Positions 29,242-41,483 are shown, counted from the stretch's first letter. The stretch is 46,719 nt of DNA from an uncultured Gammaproteobacteria bacterium (GCA_913060555.1 CAJXRS010000006.1:1-46719); one strand, 5' to 3'. Made by a program: numbers and translations. Notes: generated from the sequence alone by a model not told the origin.

Positions 29242-30981
29242 CTATCCCTGGCCAGGGGCTGCTCCCTGGGGCGCTGCGCCGGTGTCCAGCGCGCGCAGCA
29301 CCACGCCCTCGGTGAGCAGTTGGGGCAGGATCTGCGCCGCTTCGCCCGGCGGGAAGTACAGGTACAGGGGCACGCCGCTGCGGCCGTGGGCGCGCAGCAG
29401 TTCGGTGATCTCCGGGTCGTAGCGGGTCCAGTCGCCCTTGAGGTAGCGGATGCCTCCCTGTTCCAGGGCATTGTGAAAGCGTGCCGAAGAGAGCGCCAGG
29501 CGTTCGTTGGCCAGACAGGTGATGCACCAGTCGGCGGTGAGGTTGACGAATACGGGTACGCCCTCCCCGCGCAGCCGATCCAGACGCTGCTGCGAAAAGG
29601 GTTCCCAGGCAGGATCCTCAGCGTTGTTGCCGGTCCAGGCCAGGGGTAGCGTCAGGCCGGCCAGCAGCAGGGCGATCGCGGCCGCGTGTCCGCGCGGCCG
29701 CCGGCTGCGCCCTCCCAGCCACACCGCGAACGCCACTACCAGCATGCCAGCGCCGACCGCCAGCACCCGATCGATATCGGTCTGTCGGCCCAGCACCCAG
29801 AGCAGCCAGAGCACGGTGCCGTACAGCGGGAAGGCGAGCAATTGGCGAAAGGTTTCCATCCAGGGCCCGGGCCGCGGCAGCAGGTCGAGCAGCCGCGGCA
29901 TCCAGGTGAGGGCGAGAAAGGGCAGCGCCATGCCCAGCCCCAGCGCGGCGAAAATGCCCAGCGCGGCGGGCGCTGACTGGGTGAGAGCGACGCCCAGCGC
30001 GGTGCCCATGAAGGGCGCCGTGCATGGGCTGGCCACTGCGGTGGCCAGCACGCCGGTCAACACCGAGCTGCGCAGATTGTGTTTGGTCTCTCCCGACTGG
30101 CCCAACCGGGACAGGCCGAAGCTCCAGGGCAGCTGGCCGGCAAAGCCCAGCGCCATGACAAAGAACAGCAAGGCCAGGGCCGTCACAAATCCGGGCGACT
30201 GCAGCTGGAATCCCCAGCCCACCGCCTCGCCGGCGCCGCGCAGTACCAGCAGCAGCGCTGCCACCGCGATGAAACTGGCGACCACCCCCAGGGTGTAGGC
30301 CAGGCCGTGGGCGGCGACCAGACCGCGGTGCGCATGGACCGTCGTCAGGCTCATCACCTTGATCGACAACACTGGGAATACGCAGGGCATGAGATTGAGG
30401 ATCATGCCACCCAGCAGCGCGAAACCCAGCAGGGTGGCCAGGCCCGGGTCGCCTTCGCCGGCGCCCGGCGATGCCGCCGGGGCCTGGGTGGCGTGGATGC
30501 CGCCGGTGGCGGGATCGATCGCCAGGTACTGGGTCTGGGGGGGGTAGCACAGGCCGGCGTCGGCACAGCCCTGTGAGGTGACTGCCAGGGTCAGCGGGCG
30601 GGCGGCCGCGGGCGCGGCGACGCGCAACAATACCCGGTCGTAGAACACCTCGAGCTCCTGCTCGTAGTACGCGTCGTAGATTCGCCGCGCGTCGCCCAGC
30701 GCGATCTCGTGCGCCAGGGGTATCCGGTCGCCGCCGGTCAGGGATTGCACCGAGAACTGATTCGCGTAGAGGTAGTAGCCCGGGGCGATCCGCCAGTCGA
30801 GCAGGATCTGCCCGTCCTGGAGACTCGGCTCGAGCCGATAGGCCTGCTCCACCGGCAGGAATTCCGGCTGCGCGAGCAGACCGGCGCCGCCGCCGGAGGA
30901 GCGAAAGGGATCTCCGGCGCTCAGCGCATCGGCCGCCGGTAGCAACAGTGCTACCAGGATCGTGACCAGGAATTTTGCCAT
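29242..30981 (-). CDS. dsbD: Thiol:disulfide interchange protein DsbD
   Basis: The protein carries electrons from cytoplasmic thioredoxin across the inner membrane to periplasmic DsbC-type isomerases and cytochrome c maturation. The 579-aa product has a signal peptide (1-22), the periplasmic alpha domain with Cys139 and Cys145, a multi-helix membrane domain with the redox Cys200 (LMPCVFP) and Cys320 (ASPCTAPF), and a C-terminal thioredoxin domain with WCITC at 485-489. I chose the ATG at 30981, which starts the signal peptide; the longer frame to 31362 is spurious. Confidence 0.95.
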   Translation of the reverse strand: MAKFLVTILVALLLPAADALSAGDPFRSSGGGAGLLAQPEFLPVEQAYRLEPSLQDGQILLDWRIAPGYYLYANQFSVQSLTGGDRIPLAHEIALGDARRIYDAYYEQELEVFYDRVLLRVAAPAAARPLTLAVTSQGCADAGLCYPPQTQYLAIDPATGGIHATQAPAASPGAGEGDPGLATLLGFALLGGMILNLMPCVFPVLSIKVMSLTTVHAHRGLVAAHGLAYTLGVVASFIAVAALLLVLRGAGEAVGWGFQLQSPGFVTALALLFFVMALGFAGQLPWSFGLSRLGQSGETKHNLRSSVLTGVLATAVASPCTAPFMGTALGVALTQSAPAALGIFAALGLGMALPFLALTWMPRLLDLLPRPGPWMETFRQLLAFPLYGTVLWLLWVLGRQTDIDRVLAVGAGMLVVAFAVWLGGRSRRPRGHAAAIALLLAGLTLPLAWTGNNAEDPAWEPFSQQRLDRLRGEGVPVFVNLTADWCITCLANERLALSSARFHNALEQGGIRYLKGDWTRYDPEITELLRAHGRSGVPLYLYFPPGEAAQILPQLLTEGVVLRALDTGAAPQGAAPGQG

Positions 30982-31138
30982 GGGCGGTGTTCGGCTGGGT
31001 CGGTTTGAGGTTTGACGCCCGTCGAGGCGCTTTGGTTTCAAGAGCATCCATTGTGTCGTATTCTGGCGCGGGCTGCCGCAGCACGTTGCGATCGGCGGCG
31101 CCTTGACCTCCGCCCGTACTGAGACCCAGGGAGCCGAG

Positions 31139-32173
31139 ATGCCCACCGACAACTGGATTCGAGGCGCAAACCGCAAGACCGAGCGCGGCAGCGTCGGCAA
31201 ATCTCGACCCCGCCCTTGGACCCGAGGCTTGCGGCTGGCCGGCATCGTGCTCTTCGCGCTACTGCTGGGGCTGTCCTGGTACTGGTCGCGGGCGCCCCAG
31301 CTGGCTCCTCTGATCGCTGGTGCGGAGTCTGGCGAGACCCCCGGAGCGCGCACCACGGCCACGCTGATCGCGTTGGTCGATACCCTGCTGGAAAAGCCCG
31401 GCGGCTACCTCAGCAACGACGTCATGCCGCCCGGCGTCTGGCTCGACAACATCCCCAACTGGGAATACGGAGTGGTCGTGCAGGTGCGGGACGCGGCCAA
31501 GGCGTTTCGCGAGGCCTTCAGCCGCTCCCAGTCACAGTCGACCGAAGATCCGGATCTGGCGCTCGCCGAGCCCTTGCTGAACTTTGACAACGAGCGCTGG
31601 ATTTTTCCCGCCACCGAAGGCCAGTACCGCAAGGGCCGCGAGCATCTGGCGCGCTACTACCTGCGGCTGATGGATCGGGAGCAGTCCCGGGCGCAGTTCT
31701 ATTCCCGGGCGGATAACCTCCGCTATTGGCTGGGAACGGTCCAGAATCGGCTCGGCAGCCTCTCTCAGCGGCTGAGCGCCAGTGTCGGCCAGCGTCGCCT
31801 CAACACCGATCTGGCCGGCGATTCCGCGGCGCGCCAGGCCACCCCCGCGGCAGCGGAGCTGGTCGTGAAGACCTCCTGGTGGGAGATCGACGATGTCTTT
31901 TTCGAAGCGCGCGGCACCGCCTGGGCACTGGTCCAGCTACTCGAGGCCGCCGAGCAGGATTTCGCCGGGGTGTTGCGCAAGAAGAACGCCCAGGTCAGCC
32001 TGCGGCAGATCATCCGCGAACTGCAGGCGACCCAGCGCCCGCTCACCTCGCCCCTGATTCTCAACGGCAGCGGCTTCGGGTTGCTCGCCAACCATTCCCT
32101 CGCCATGGCGTCCTACATCAGTCGCGCCAATGCCGCGCTGATCGATTTACGGGAGCTTCTGGCCCAGGGTTGA
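31139..32173 (+). CDS. DUF2333 family membrane-anchored protein
   Basis: The 344-aa protein has a basic cytoplasmic N-terminus (1-30), one membrane helix at about 31-49 and a periplasmic domain (about 75-344) with VMPPGVWLDNIPNWEYG and FNFDNERW-like segments characteristic of DUF2333. The function is unknown. The ATG at 31139 has AGGGAG 6 nt upstream; an in-frame TTG at 31103 is less likely. It is divergent from dsbD and is followed by a long hairpin. Confidence 0.82.
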   Translation: MPTDNWIRGANRKTERGSVGKSRPRPWTRGLRLAGIVLFALLLGLSWYWSRAPQLAPLIAGAESGETPGARTTATLIALVDTLLEKPGGYLSNDVMPPGVWLDNIPNWEYGVVVQVRDAAKAFREAFSRSQSQSTEDPDLALAEPLLNFDNERWIFPATEGQYRKGREHLARYYLRLMDREQSRAQFYSRADNLRYWLGTVQNRLGSLSQRLSASVGQRRLNTDLAGDSAARQATPAAAELVVKTSWWEIDDVFFEARGTAWALVQLLEAAEQDFAGVLRKKNAQVSLRQIIRELQATQRPLTSPLILNGSGFGLLANHSLAMASYISRANAALIDLRELLAQG

Positions 32174-32254
32174 CCGGGTTGCCGGAAAACGGGTGACGGC
32201 CGGGACGAGCCGTCCGGCAGCGGATACTGTGACCCGGCTCCCGGTTTGGCGGCA

Positions 32255-32282
32255 ACGCTCGGCGGCGCGCGCCGCCGAGCGT
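32255..32282 (+). terminator. 12-bp palindromic hairpin
   Basis: A perfect 12-bp stem (ACGCTCGGCGGC at 32255-32266 with its complement at 32271-32282) has a 4-nt GCGC loop and no following U-tract. It lies 81 nt after the DUF2333 stop and 48 nt before the GGDEF-EAL start. It may end the DUF2333 transcript or be a leader structure for the next gene. Confidence 0.5.
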
Positions 32283-32330
32283 GCATACTGTCAGGGTGCG
32301 CGTTACTGATCATCGAGGTGGCGGCAGTCC

Positions 32331-34865
32331 ATGGCGTCCATTCGTTTTCCCCCGGTTTCCCGGACACCGTTGGGCGAGGGTGCTCCCGGCACCGAGCTCG
32401 CCGCCGAGGTGGTCGAGCACCAGCAAACCGGTATCGCGGTACTCGATGCCGAACGTCGGGTAATTTGCTGGAACCGCTGGATTGCCGATTGGACCGGTGT
32501 CAGCCCGGAACAGGCGCTGCGGCGCAGGCTGGACGATATTTTTCCGCGCCTGGCCGGGGGGGAGCTGCTGCGCACCCTCGCGCAGGTGGTCGAGACCGGA
32601 ACTCCGCTCTGTTGGTCCCAGCAGTTGGATCCGGAGCGTCTGGATCGCCTGGAAGCCGAGATGACGCCCGGCGACCGGGAACTGCCCCCGCTGCGGCTGT
32701 CGCTGTCGCGGGTAGCGGTGCCGGGCGGCAGCGGCAGCCTTCTGGAGGTGGTCGAGGCGCCCTTTCAGCCGCTGTCCGCCGCGCAGCGGCCGGCCGCGGA
32801 GCCCTCTGGCCCGGGACACCTGGTGTATCTCGACCACAGTGGGGCGGGCATTCTGGAGCTCGATGCCAAGGGGCGCATTCGCGGCCTGAATGAAGCCTTG
32901 TGCGCGCTCACCGGATTTTCCTCCGAGCAGCTGCGCGGCGCGCCGGCGCGCCTGATTTTTCCCGACCTCGAGCGCGGTGGCGAAGCCCCGCTGGCGCGCT
33001 TGCAGATGCACGCCAGAAACGGCGGGCTGCTCCGCGCGGCGACCGCCGAGGGCGACCCCCGCTGGCTCGCGGTGGTGCCCTGTACGCCGCTGCCGCCGGC
33101 GGCCGGCCTGGTGCTGGTGTGCCGCGACGCCAGCCCGCAGCTGGTCGAACGCGACCGGGCCCAGTTGCAGGGCGAGCGCGTCGCCGCCCTCCTCGCCGAG
33201 GTGGCCGATGCGGTGCTGCTGGTCGATGCCCTGGGCCTGGTGGAGCGCGTCAATCCCGTGGCGCTGGAGCTGGTCGGCACGGTCGAGAGCATGGTGACCG
33301 GGCGCCCCGTGGAGCAACTGCTCATCCTGCAACCGGCGGTTTCCGGGGCGCCGGCGCTTTCGGTGCGCGCTGCCCTGGCTGCGGGAGCCCGGCTGCCACT
33401 GCCGCCGGGTACCGCGCTGCGCCGCGGCGACGGCGAGGTCCTGCCGGTGGCCGGTAGCCTGACACCGCTGCGCGATCGCGACAACAAGCTCGCCGGCGGC
33501 GTTCTGGTGCTGCGCGTCGGTGCCGAGTCGAGACCGGAATCACGGCGCCTCGCCTGGCAGGCCGAACACGACAGCCTCACCGGCCTGCCCAATCGCACCG
33601 CCCTGGCCAAGGCGATCGCCACACAGCTGGAGCGCATGCGCAGCGGCGCCGCCAGCAGTGCCGCCCTGCTCTATATCGACCTGTTCAACTTTTCGCTGGT
33701 CAATGACACCTGCGGCCACGCTGCCGGGGATACCCTGTTGCGGCAGACCGCCCGTGCCCTGGAAAGGCACGCCCAGACCGGGGATCAGCTGGCCCGGGTC
33801 GGCAACGATGAGTTTGCGCTGCTGCTGCGGGATGCGGACGCCGACTCCGCCACCCGGGTGGCGGAGTCGGTGCTCGGCGAGTTTGCCGATTTCACCTTTC
33901 CCTGGGGCGAACGGCGCGTCAAGGTGGGCATCAGCCTGGGCTGGGAACTCTTCGACTGCACCGCCGAATCCGATATCGATGTGCTGGTCGCAGCGGCGGC
34001 GAATTGCAGCAAGGCCAGGGAGCAGGGGCGCAACCGCATGTGCTGTCCCGCCGGCCGCAGCGGGGATACGCGCGGTGACGGCCTCTCGCTGTGGATTCCG
34101 CGCATCAGCGAGGCCCTGGAGGAACACCGCTTCCGGCTCTTCCTGCAGCCCATCGTCGCGCTCGGCGCGGCGACCGCCGGCGCTGATGAGCGCCATTGCG
34201 AGGCGCTGATGCGTATGATCGGCCGCGAGGGCGAGCTGATCTCTCCGCAGAGCTTCATACCTGCCGCTGAACGCTATGGTCTGATCGACGACCTCGACCG
34301 CTGGGCGGTGGTGGAAGCGGTGCGCCTGCTGCAGCGCCTGTCCGGGTCGCTCGGTGCCGGCTTCAAGCTCTCGGTGAATCTCTCCGGCGCCACCATCAGT
34401 GACGACTCCAGCGCCGACTTCATTCTCGGGGTGATCGACCGGTCCGGTGTCGATCCCCGGCGCCTGCAGTTCGAGATCACCGAGACCACCGCGATCCGGC
34501 AGTTCGACCGCGCCCTGGCGCTGATTCACCGCCTGCGCAGCCACGGCTGCTACCTGGCACTGGATGACTTCGGTAGCGGCTTGTCATCACTGCGCTATCT
34601 GCAGGAGATTCCGGTCGACTTCCTCAAGATCGACGGCGCCTTCATCCGCCGCATCGAGCTCAGCGAGGTCGACCTGGCAATGGTGGACACCATCAACGAT
34701 CTCGCCCACATCATGGGCATCCGCACCGTCGCCGAAAGCGTCGAGAACGCCAACCAATTGAATCTGCTGCGCCAACTGGGCGTCGACTATGCACAGGGTT
34801 TTCACATCGCCATGCCGCAGGCGCCCGAGGAGCTGTTCGCGACCGCTCTGCGGCGCGGCGGATGA
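32331..34865 (+). CDS. PAS-GGDEF-EAL protein, probable c-di-GMP phosphodiesterase
   Basis: The 844-aa cytoplasmic protein has two or three PAS-like sensor regions (about 23-140, 160-280, 283-400), a GGDEF domain (about 408-560) and an EAL domain (about 585-840). The diguanylate cyclase signature reads GNDEF (491-495) instead of GGDEF, so synthesis is doubtful. The EAL domain keeps Glu624 of EAL, NLSG, EITET, the metal-binding DDFG (745-748), DFLKIDG and DYAQGFH, so hydrolysis of c-di-GMP is likely. There is no membrane segment. The ligand of the PAS regions is unknown. Confidence 0.93.
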   Translation: MASIRFPPVSRTPLGEGAPGTELAAEVVEHQQTGIAVLDAERRVICWNRWIADWTGVSPEQALRRRLDDIFPRLAGGELLRTLAQVVETGTPLCWSQQLDPERLDRLEAEMTPGDRELPPLRLSLSRVAVPGGSGSLLEVVEAPFQPLSAAQRPAAEPSGPGHLVYLDHSGAGILELDAKGRIRGLNEALCALTGFSSEQLRGAPARLIFPDLERGGEAPLARLQMHARNGGLLRAATAEGDPRWLAVVPCTPLPPAAGLVLVCRDASPQLVERDRAQLQGERVAALLAEVADAVLLVDALGLVERVNPVALELVGTVESMVTGRPVEQLLILQPAVSGAPALSVRAALAAGARLPLPPGTALRRGDGEVLPVAGSLTPLRDRDNKLAGGVLVLRVGAESRPESRRLAWQAEHDSLTGLPNRTALAKAIATQLERMRSGAASSAALLYIDLFNFSLVNDTCGHAAGDTLLRQTARALERHAQTGDQLARVGNDEFALLLRDADADSATRVAESVLGEFADFTFPWGERRVKVGISLGWELFDCTAESDIDVLVAAAANCSKAREQGRNRMCCPAGRSGDTRGDGLSLWIPRISEALEEHRFRLFLQPIVALGAATAGADERHCEALMRMIGREGELISPQSFIPAAERYGLIDDLDRWAVVEAVRLLQRLSGSLGAGFKLSVNLSGATISDDSSADFILGVIDRSGVDPRRLQFEITETTAIRQFDRALALIHRLRSHGCYLALDDFGSGLSSLRYLQEIPVDFLKIDGAFIRRIELSEVDLAMVDTINDLAHIMGIRTVAESVENANQLNLLRQLGVDYAQGFHIAMPQAPEELFATALRRGG

Positions 34866-34885
34866 GGGCCCTCGACGCAGCCGCC

Positions 34886-35890
34886 TCAGCCAGCCGTGGC
34901 CAGTTGGGCCACCAGCGCGCGGTGATCGGCGGGCGGCAGGCGGGGGCCATAGCGGCTCACCACCGCCGCGGCCGCCAGATTGGCGAAGCGACCGGCTTCG
35001 CGGCAGTCGCAATCCCTGGTGAGAGCATAGAGAAAAGCGCCGGCGAACATGTCCCCGGCACCGTTGGTGTCCACCGCGACCGCTGGCGTTGCCGGCACCT
35101 GGTGCAATTCGCGGCCGTCGTAAACCAGGGCGCCGCGCGCACCCAGGGTGATGGCGAAGCGTTCGGCGCTGGCGCGCAGGCGCACCGCGGCCGTCTCCAG
35201 ATCGTCGGCACAGGTCCAGGCGCGGGCTTCGTCGCCGTTGCAGAACAGCAGGTCGACCCTGTCTCCGGCCATGGCGCGTAATTGTTCGCCGAAGTGGGCG
35301 GCGATGCCCGGATCGGACAGGCTGAGCGCCACCCGCGTACCCTGCCGGCGGGCTGCCTCACGCGCGTGGATCGCCGCTGCCCGACCGCTCGGTGAGGTGG
35401 CCAGATAACCCTCGATATAGAGCCAACTGGAGTCGGCCAGCGCCTCCAGATCGAGATTTTCCGGCGCCAGCTGCTCGCTGATCCCCAGGTAAGTATTCAT
35501 GGTGCGTTCGGCGTCCGGAGTGACCAGCACCAGGCATTTGCCGGTGATGCCCTGGGGCAGACCATCGGTACCGTTGTGGGCGACCCCGGCGGCGGCCAGA
35601 TCGCGCAGGTAGAAGTGCCCGTTGTCGTCGTCGGCCACCCGGCACGAGTAGTAACCGCGGCCGCCGAAACAGCTCAGGGCGATGACCGTATTGGCGCCGG
35701 AGCCACCGCAGGCCCGCTTCGCCAGGGGCAGGTGATCGCTGAAGGCTGCCAGCAGCTGGTGCTGGCGGGCTTCGTCGACCAGCGTCATCAGTCCTTTCTC
35801 GATCCCGTGGGCGCGGAGTTCGGTATCAGAGATGCGAATTTCGGTATCCACCAGGGCGGCCCCGAGGCCGTAGAGATCGAATCGTGTCAC
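34886..35890 (-). CDS. PfkB family sugar/adenosine kinase
   Basis: The 334-aa product has the ribokinase fold: YGLGAALVDTE at the N-terminus, GGSGANTVIALSCFGG in the substrate lid region, and DTNGAGDMFAGAF with the catalytic base Asp280. Its nearest named relatives, as I recall, are bacterial adenosine kinases, but the substrate is not proven by sequence. The start is a GTG at 35890; there is no ATG nearby and the Shine-Dalgarno sequence is weak. It is convergent with the EAL gene and divergent from mrcB. Confidence 0.85.
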   Translation of the reverse strand: MTRFDLYGLGAALVDTEIRISDTELRAHGIEKGLMTLVDEARQHQLLAAFSDHLPLAKRACGGSGANTVIALSCFGGRGYYSCRVADDDNGHFYLRDLAAAGVAHNGTDGLPQGITGKCLVLVTPDAERTMNTYLGISEQLAPENLDLEALADSSWLYIEGYLATSPSGRAAAIHAREAARRQGTRVALSLSDPGIAAHFGEQLRAMAGDRVDLLFCNGDEARAWTCADDLETAAVRLRASAERFAITLGARGALVYDGRELHQVPATPAVAVDTNGAGDMFAGAFLYALTRDCDCREAGRFANLAAAAVVSRYGPRLPPADHRALVAQLATAG

Positions 35891-36010
35891 TTGCGTTGCG
35901 CCCGATAGCCGTGAAAGCGCTATTATCCACGCCCCCGCGCCGGACCGAAATGGCCCCGGCGGCGGGCGGCACGGTGTGACACGGTGGCGAAGCGACGGGC
36001 GGGAGATACA
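35891..36010 (+). promoter_or_regulatory. Divergent PfkB kinase / mrcB control region
   Basis: A TATTAT at 35921-35926 is a plausible -10 for mrcB, with TTGCGC at 35896-35901 as a loose -35 (19-nt spacer). Downstream, ATG at 35950 opens a nine-codon frame (MAPAAGGTV) that ends before the chosen mrcB start; it may be chance. Confidence 0.3.
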
Positions 36011-38350
36011 GTGGCATCCGCAAAAGGGCGCAAATCTGCAGGCCGCAAGGCGCGGCGACGGGCGCCCCGCCGCCGGGGCCGGCAGCCCGGGCGCTCGCTG
36101 GCCCGCTACCTGGCCGGCATGCTGGCGCTGCCCTTGCTGCTGGCCGCGGTGCTCGGCGCACTGGTGCTCGACCACATGGTGCGCGAGCGCTTCTCGGGCG
36201 CCAAATGGGCGCTGCCCACCCATGTCTACAGCCGCCCTCTGGAGCTCTACGCCGGCTTGCCGATGACGCGTGCCGATCTGCTCGGTGAGCTGGACGAACT
36301 GGGCTACCGGCGCGTCGAGCGGGTCCCCCGGCCGGGGCAGTTTGTCCTCGCTGGCGGCCTGGTGCGGATCCACGCTCGGGAGTTCCGCTTTCCCGAGGGA
36401 GAACAGCAGGCGCGGCAGGCGCGCGTGCGCTTCGGCAGCGCCGGCATCAGCGCGCTGGAAGACGCCGGGGGGCGGGCGCTGCCACTGTTGCGCCTCGAGC
36501 CGGTGCGCGTCGGCGGCATCTATCCGGAGCACGCCGAAGACCGGATCCTGCTGCGGCTGGAGGAAACGCCGCCCTATCTGGCCGATGCCGTGATTGCGGT
36601 GGAGGATCGCGATTTCCACCGCCACCACGGGCTTTCGCCGCGCGCCATCCTGCGCGCCCTGTGGGCAAACATCCGCGCCGGCGGCATCTCCCAGGGCGGG
36701 AGTACCATCACTCAGCAGCTGGTGAAGAATTTCTATCTCGATCGCAGCCAGACCCTGGCGCGCAAGGCCATGGAAGCGGTGATGGCGGTATTGCTGGAGC
36801 TGCACTACAGCAAGGCCGAGATCCTCGAGGCCTATCTCAACGAGATCCACCTCGGGCAGGCCGGCAATCGCGCCATCCACGGCTTCGGCATGGCCAGCGA
36901 ATTCTATTTCCGCCAGCCGCTCGCCGAACTCGATCTCCACCAGGTCGCCTTGCTGGTGGGCATGGGCAAGGGTGCCTCCCATTACAATCCGCGCCGCCAC
37001 CCGGAGCGCGCCCGGGAGCGGCGCAACCTGGTGCTCTCGACCCTGGCCAGGGAAGGGATCATCGACGCCGAACAGGCGGAGCACGCGGCGCAGCGCCCCC
37101 TCGACGTCACCGAGAGCCCGGGTGCCGTCAACCGCTATCCGGACTACCTGGACCTGGTCCGCCGCCACCTGCAGCGCGACTACGCCGCCCGGGATCTGAC
37201 GGCGGAGGGACTCGGCGTCTTCACCCACATGGATCCCCGCGTGCAGCAGCGGGCCGAGACCGCCCTCGAAGAGACCCTGGCGCAGATCGAGCGCGACCGA
37301 AAGATCTCCCCGGGCACCCTGCAGGGCGCGGCCGTGGTGGTGCGCGTGGGTACCGGCGAGGTGCTGGCGCTGGCCGGTGGCCGGCGCCCCGAATTCGCCG
37401 GTTTCAACCGCGCCCTGGACGCGCGCCGCGGCGTCGGCTCCACCGCCAAGGCGGCCGTCTACCTGGCGGCTCTGGAAGAGTCCCGCCGCTATACCCTGGG
37501 CACCCTGATCGAGGATGCGCCGGTGGCCATCACCTCGGGCGGCAAGCGGTGGGCGCCGGAGAACTTCGATCACCTGAGCCACGGCCCGGTGCCCCTCTAT
37601 CACGCTCTCAGCCACTCCTATAACCAGGCCACCGCCCGCCTGGGTCTGGAGGTGGGGGTGGATCGGGTGGCCAAGGTGCTGCGGCGATTGGGTTATCAGG
37701 GCCCCATGGACGAGGTACCAGCACTGCTGTTGGGTGCCGTATCCATGTCGCCTCTGGAGGTGGCCGGCATCTACCACACCATTGCCGCCGACGGCTTCTA
37801 CACGCCGCTGCGGGCCATCGCGTCGGTCGGCGATGCCCAGCGCCAGCTACTGACCCGCTATGACTTCGAGGTCGAGCAGCGGTTTCGGCCCGGCGACATC
37901 TATCTGCTCCAGTACGGGCTCCGTGCGGTGATGCGCGAGGGCACCGGCGCCGGTGCGCGCCTGCCGGGGGGGCCGGCGGTAGCCGGCAAGACCGGTACCA
38001 CCAACGATCAGCGCGACAGCTGGTTCGCCGGCTTCAGCGGCAACTACCTGACTGTGGTCTGGCTGGGCCGCGACGACAACAAGCCGACGCCGCTGACCGG
38101 ATCCAGCGGCGCGCTCCGGGTCTGGACCCGGATCATGGCGGGCCTGCAACACCGCGGCCTCGCCGCGGCGCCACCGGAAGCCGTGGTCTACGCCTGGTAC
38201 GATCCGGTCACCGGGGAGGGCAGTGGCCCCCGCTGCGAGGGCGCGATCCAGCTGCCGTTCGCGGTCGGCTCGGCACCTGAACCCCGCGACTGCGGGGGCG
38301 CCGGCGGACGCGCCCTCGACCGGGTGCGCGGCTGGCTGGGGCTGGACTGA
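36011..38350 (+). CDS. mrcB: Penicillin-binding protein 1B, bifunctional
   Basis: This is a class A PBP that polymerises and crosslinks peptidoglycan. The 779-aa product has a very basic cytoplasmic tail, one membrane helix (about 32-54), a UB2H-like region, the glycosyltransferase domain with Glu198 in VEDRDFHRHHG and GGSTITQQLVKN, and the transpeptidase with STAK (Ser477), SYN (536-538) and KTG (660-662). The start is a GTG: I prefer 36011, which has GGGAG 6 nt upstream, over the in-frame GTG at 35984. The stop overlaps the lipoprotein gene by 1 nt. Confidence 0.95.
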   Translation: MASAKGRKSAGRKARRRAPRRRGRQPGRSLARYLAGMLALPLLLAAVLGALVLDHMVRERFSGAKWALPTHVYSRPLELYAGLPMTRADLLGELDELGYRRVERVPRPGQFVLAGGLVRIHAREFRFPEGEQQARQARVRFGSAGISALEDAGGRALPLLRLEPVRVGGIYPEHAEDRILLRLEETPPYLADAVIAVEDRDFHRHHGLSPRAILRALWANIRAGGISQGGSTITQQLVKNFYLDRSQTLARKAMEAVMAVLLELHYSKAEILEAYLNEIHLGQAGNRAIHGFGMASEFYFRQPLAELDLHQVALLVGMGKGASHYNPRRHPERARERRNLVLSTLAREGIIDAEQAEHAAQRPLDVTESPGAVNRYPDYLDLVRRHLQRDYAARDLTAEGLGVFTHMDPRVQQRAETALEETLAQIERDRKISPGTLQGAAVVVRVGTGEVLALAGGRRPEFAGFNRALDARRGVGSTAKAAVYLAALEESRRYTLGTLIEDAPVAITSGGKRWAPENFDHLSHGPVPLYHALSHSYNQATARLGLEVGVDRVAKVLRRLGYQGPMDEVPALLLGAVSMSPLEVAGIYHTIAADGFYTPLRAIASVGDAQRQLLTRYDFEVEQRFRPGDIYLLQYGLRAVMREGTGAGARLPGGPAVAGKTGTTNDQRDSWFAGFSGNYLTVVWLGRDDNKPTPLTGSSGALRVWTRIMAGLQHRGLAAAPPEAVVYAWYDPVTGEGSGPRCEGAIQLPFAVGSAPEPRDCGGAGGRALDRVRGWLGLD

Positions 38351-38823
38351 TGGCGCTGCGCCACCGCTGCCGGACCCGGGGCGCCATGGTGCTGGCCGGC
38401 GCCTTGGCGCTGGCCGCCTGTGCGCCGCTCGTCCCCGGACCGGGTGCGCCCGTGGACGAACGCCCGGGAGAAAGACCGGCCCCGCCGCCACCGGCGGAGC
38501 CTGAAGCTCCGGTTGAAGCGCCGTCGCCTCCTGCCAGCCCGGTCTCCCCACCCGTGGCTGCGGACGCGGTGTCCGCCCTGGTCGGCGACGCGCGGCGCGC
38601 GGCGGCCGCAGGCCGCCATGAAGCGGCGGTGGCGCTCGCCGAACGCGCCCAGCGACTCGACCCCCGCGCCCCGGAACCCTATCTGGTGCTGGCCCGCGCC
38701 CACCAGGCGTTGGGTCGTACCGCGCAGGCGCGCCAACTCGCGCTCCGGGGCCTGGCTTCGAGCCCGCCCGGCAGCCAGCTGCGTGCCGATCTGGAAGCGT
38801 TGTTGGGCACTCTGGGTCCCTGA
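38350..38823 (+). CDS. TPR lipoprotein, probable PBP1B activator (LpoP-like)
   Basis: The 157-aa product has a type II signal peptide with lipobox LAAC (Cys24), a Pro/Ala-rich linker at about 28-72 and a C-terminal TPR-like region (74-157). Its start overlaps the mrcB stop (TGATG), so the two are translationally coupled. In Pseudomonas aeruginosa a TPR lipoprotein, LpoP, encoded next to ponB/mrcB is required for PBP1B function; the position and architecture suggest the same role here. That role is inference. Confidence 0.78.
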   Translation: MALRHRCRTRGAMVLAGALALAACAPLVPGPGAPVDERPGERPAPPPPAEPEAPVEAPSPPASPVSPPVAADAVSALVGDARRAAAAGRHEAAVALAERAQRLDPRAPEPYLVLARAHQALGRTAQARQLALRGLASSPPGSQLRADLEALLGTLGP

Positions 38824-38829
38824 CCCCGG

Positions 38830-41481
<2,652 letters not shown>

Positions 41482-41483
41482 GG

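Noticed and set aside
30982-31362. N-terminal extension of DsbD to 31362
   Set aside because: It would remove the signal peptide from the N-terminus and overlaps the divergent DUF2333 gene.
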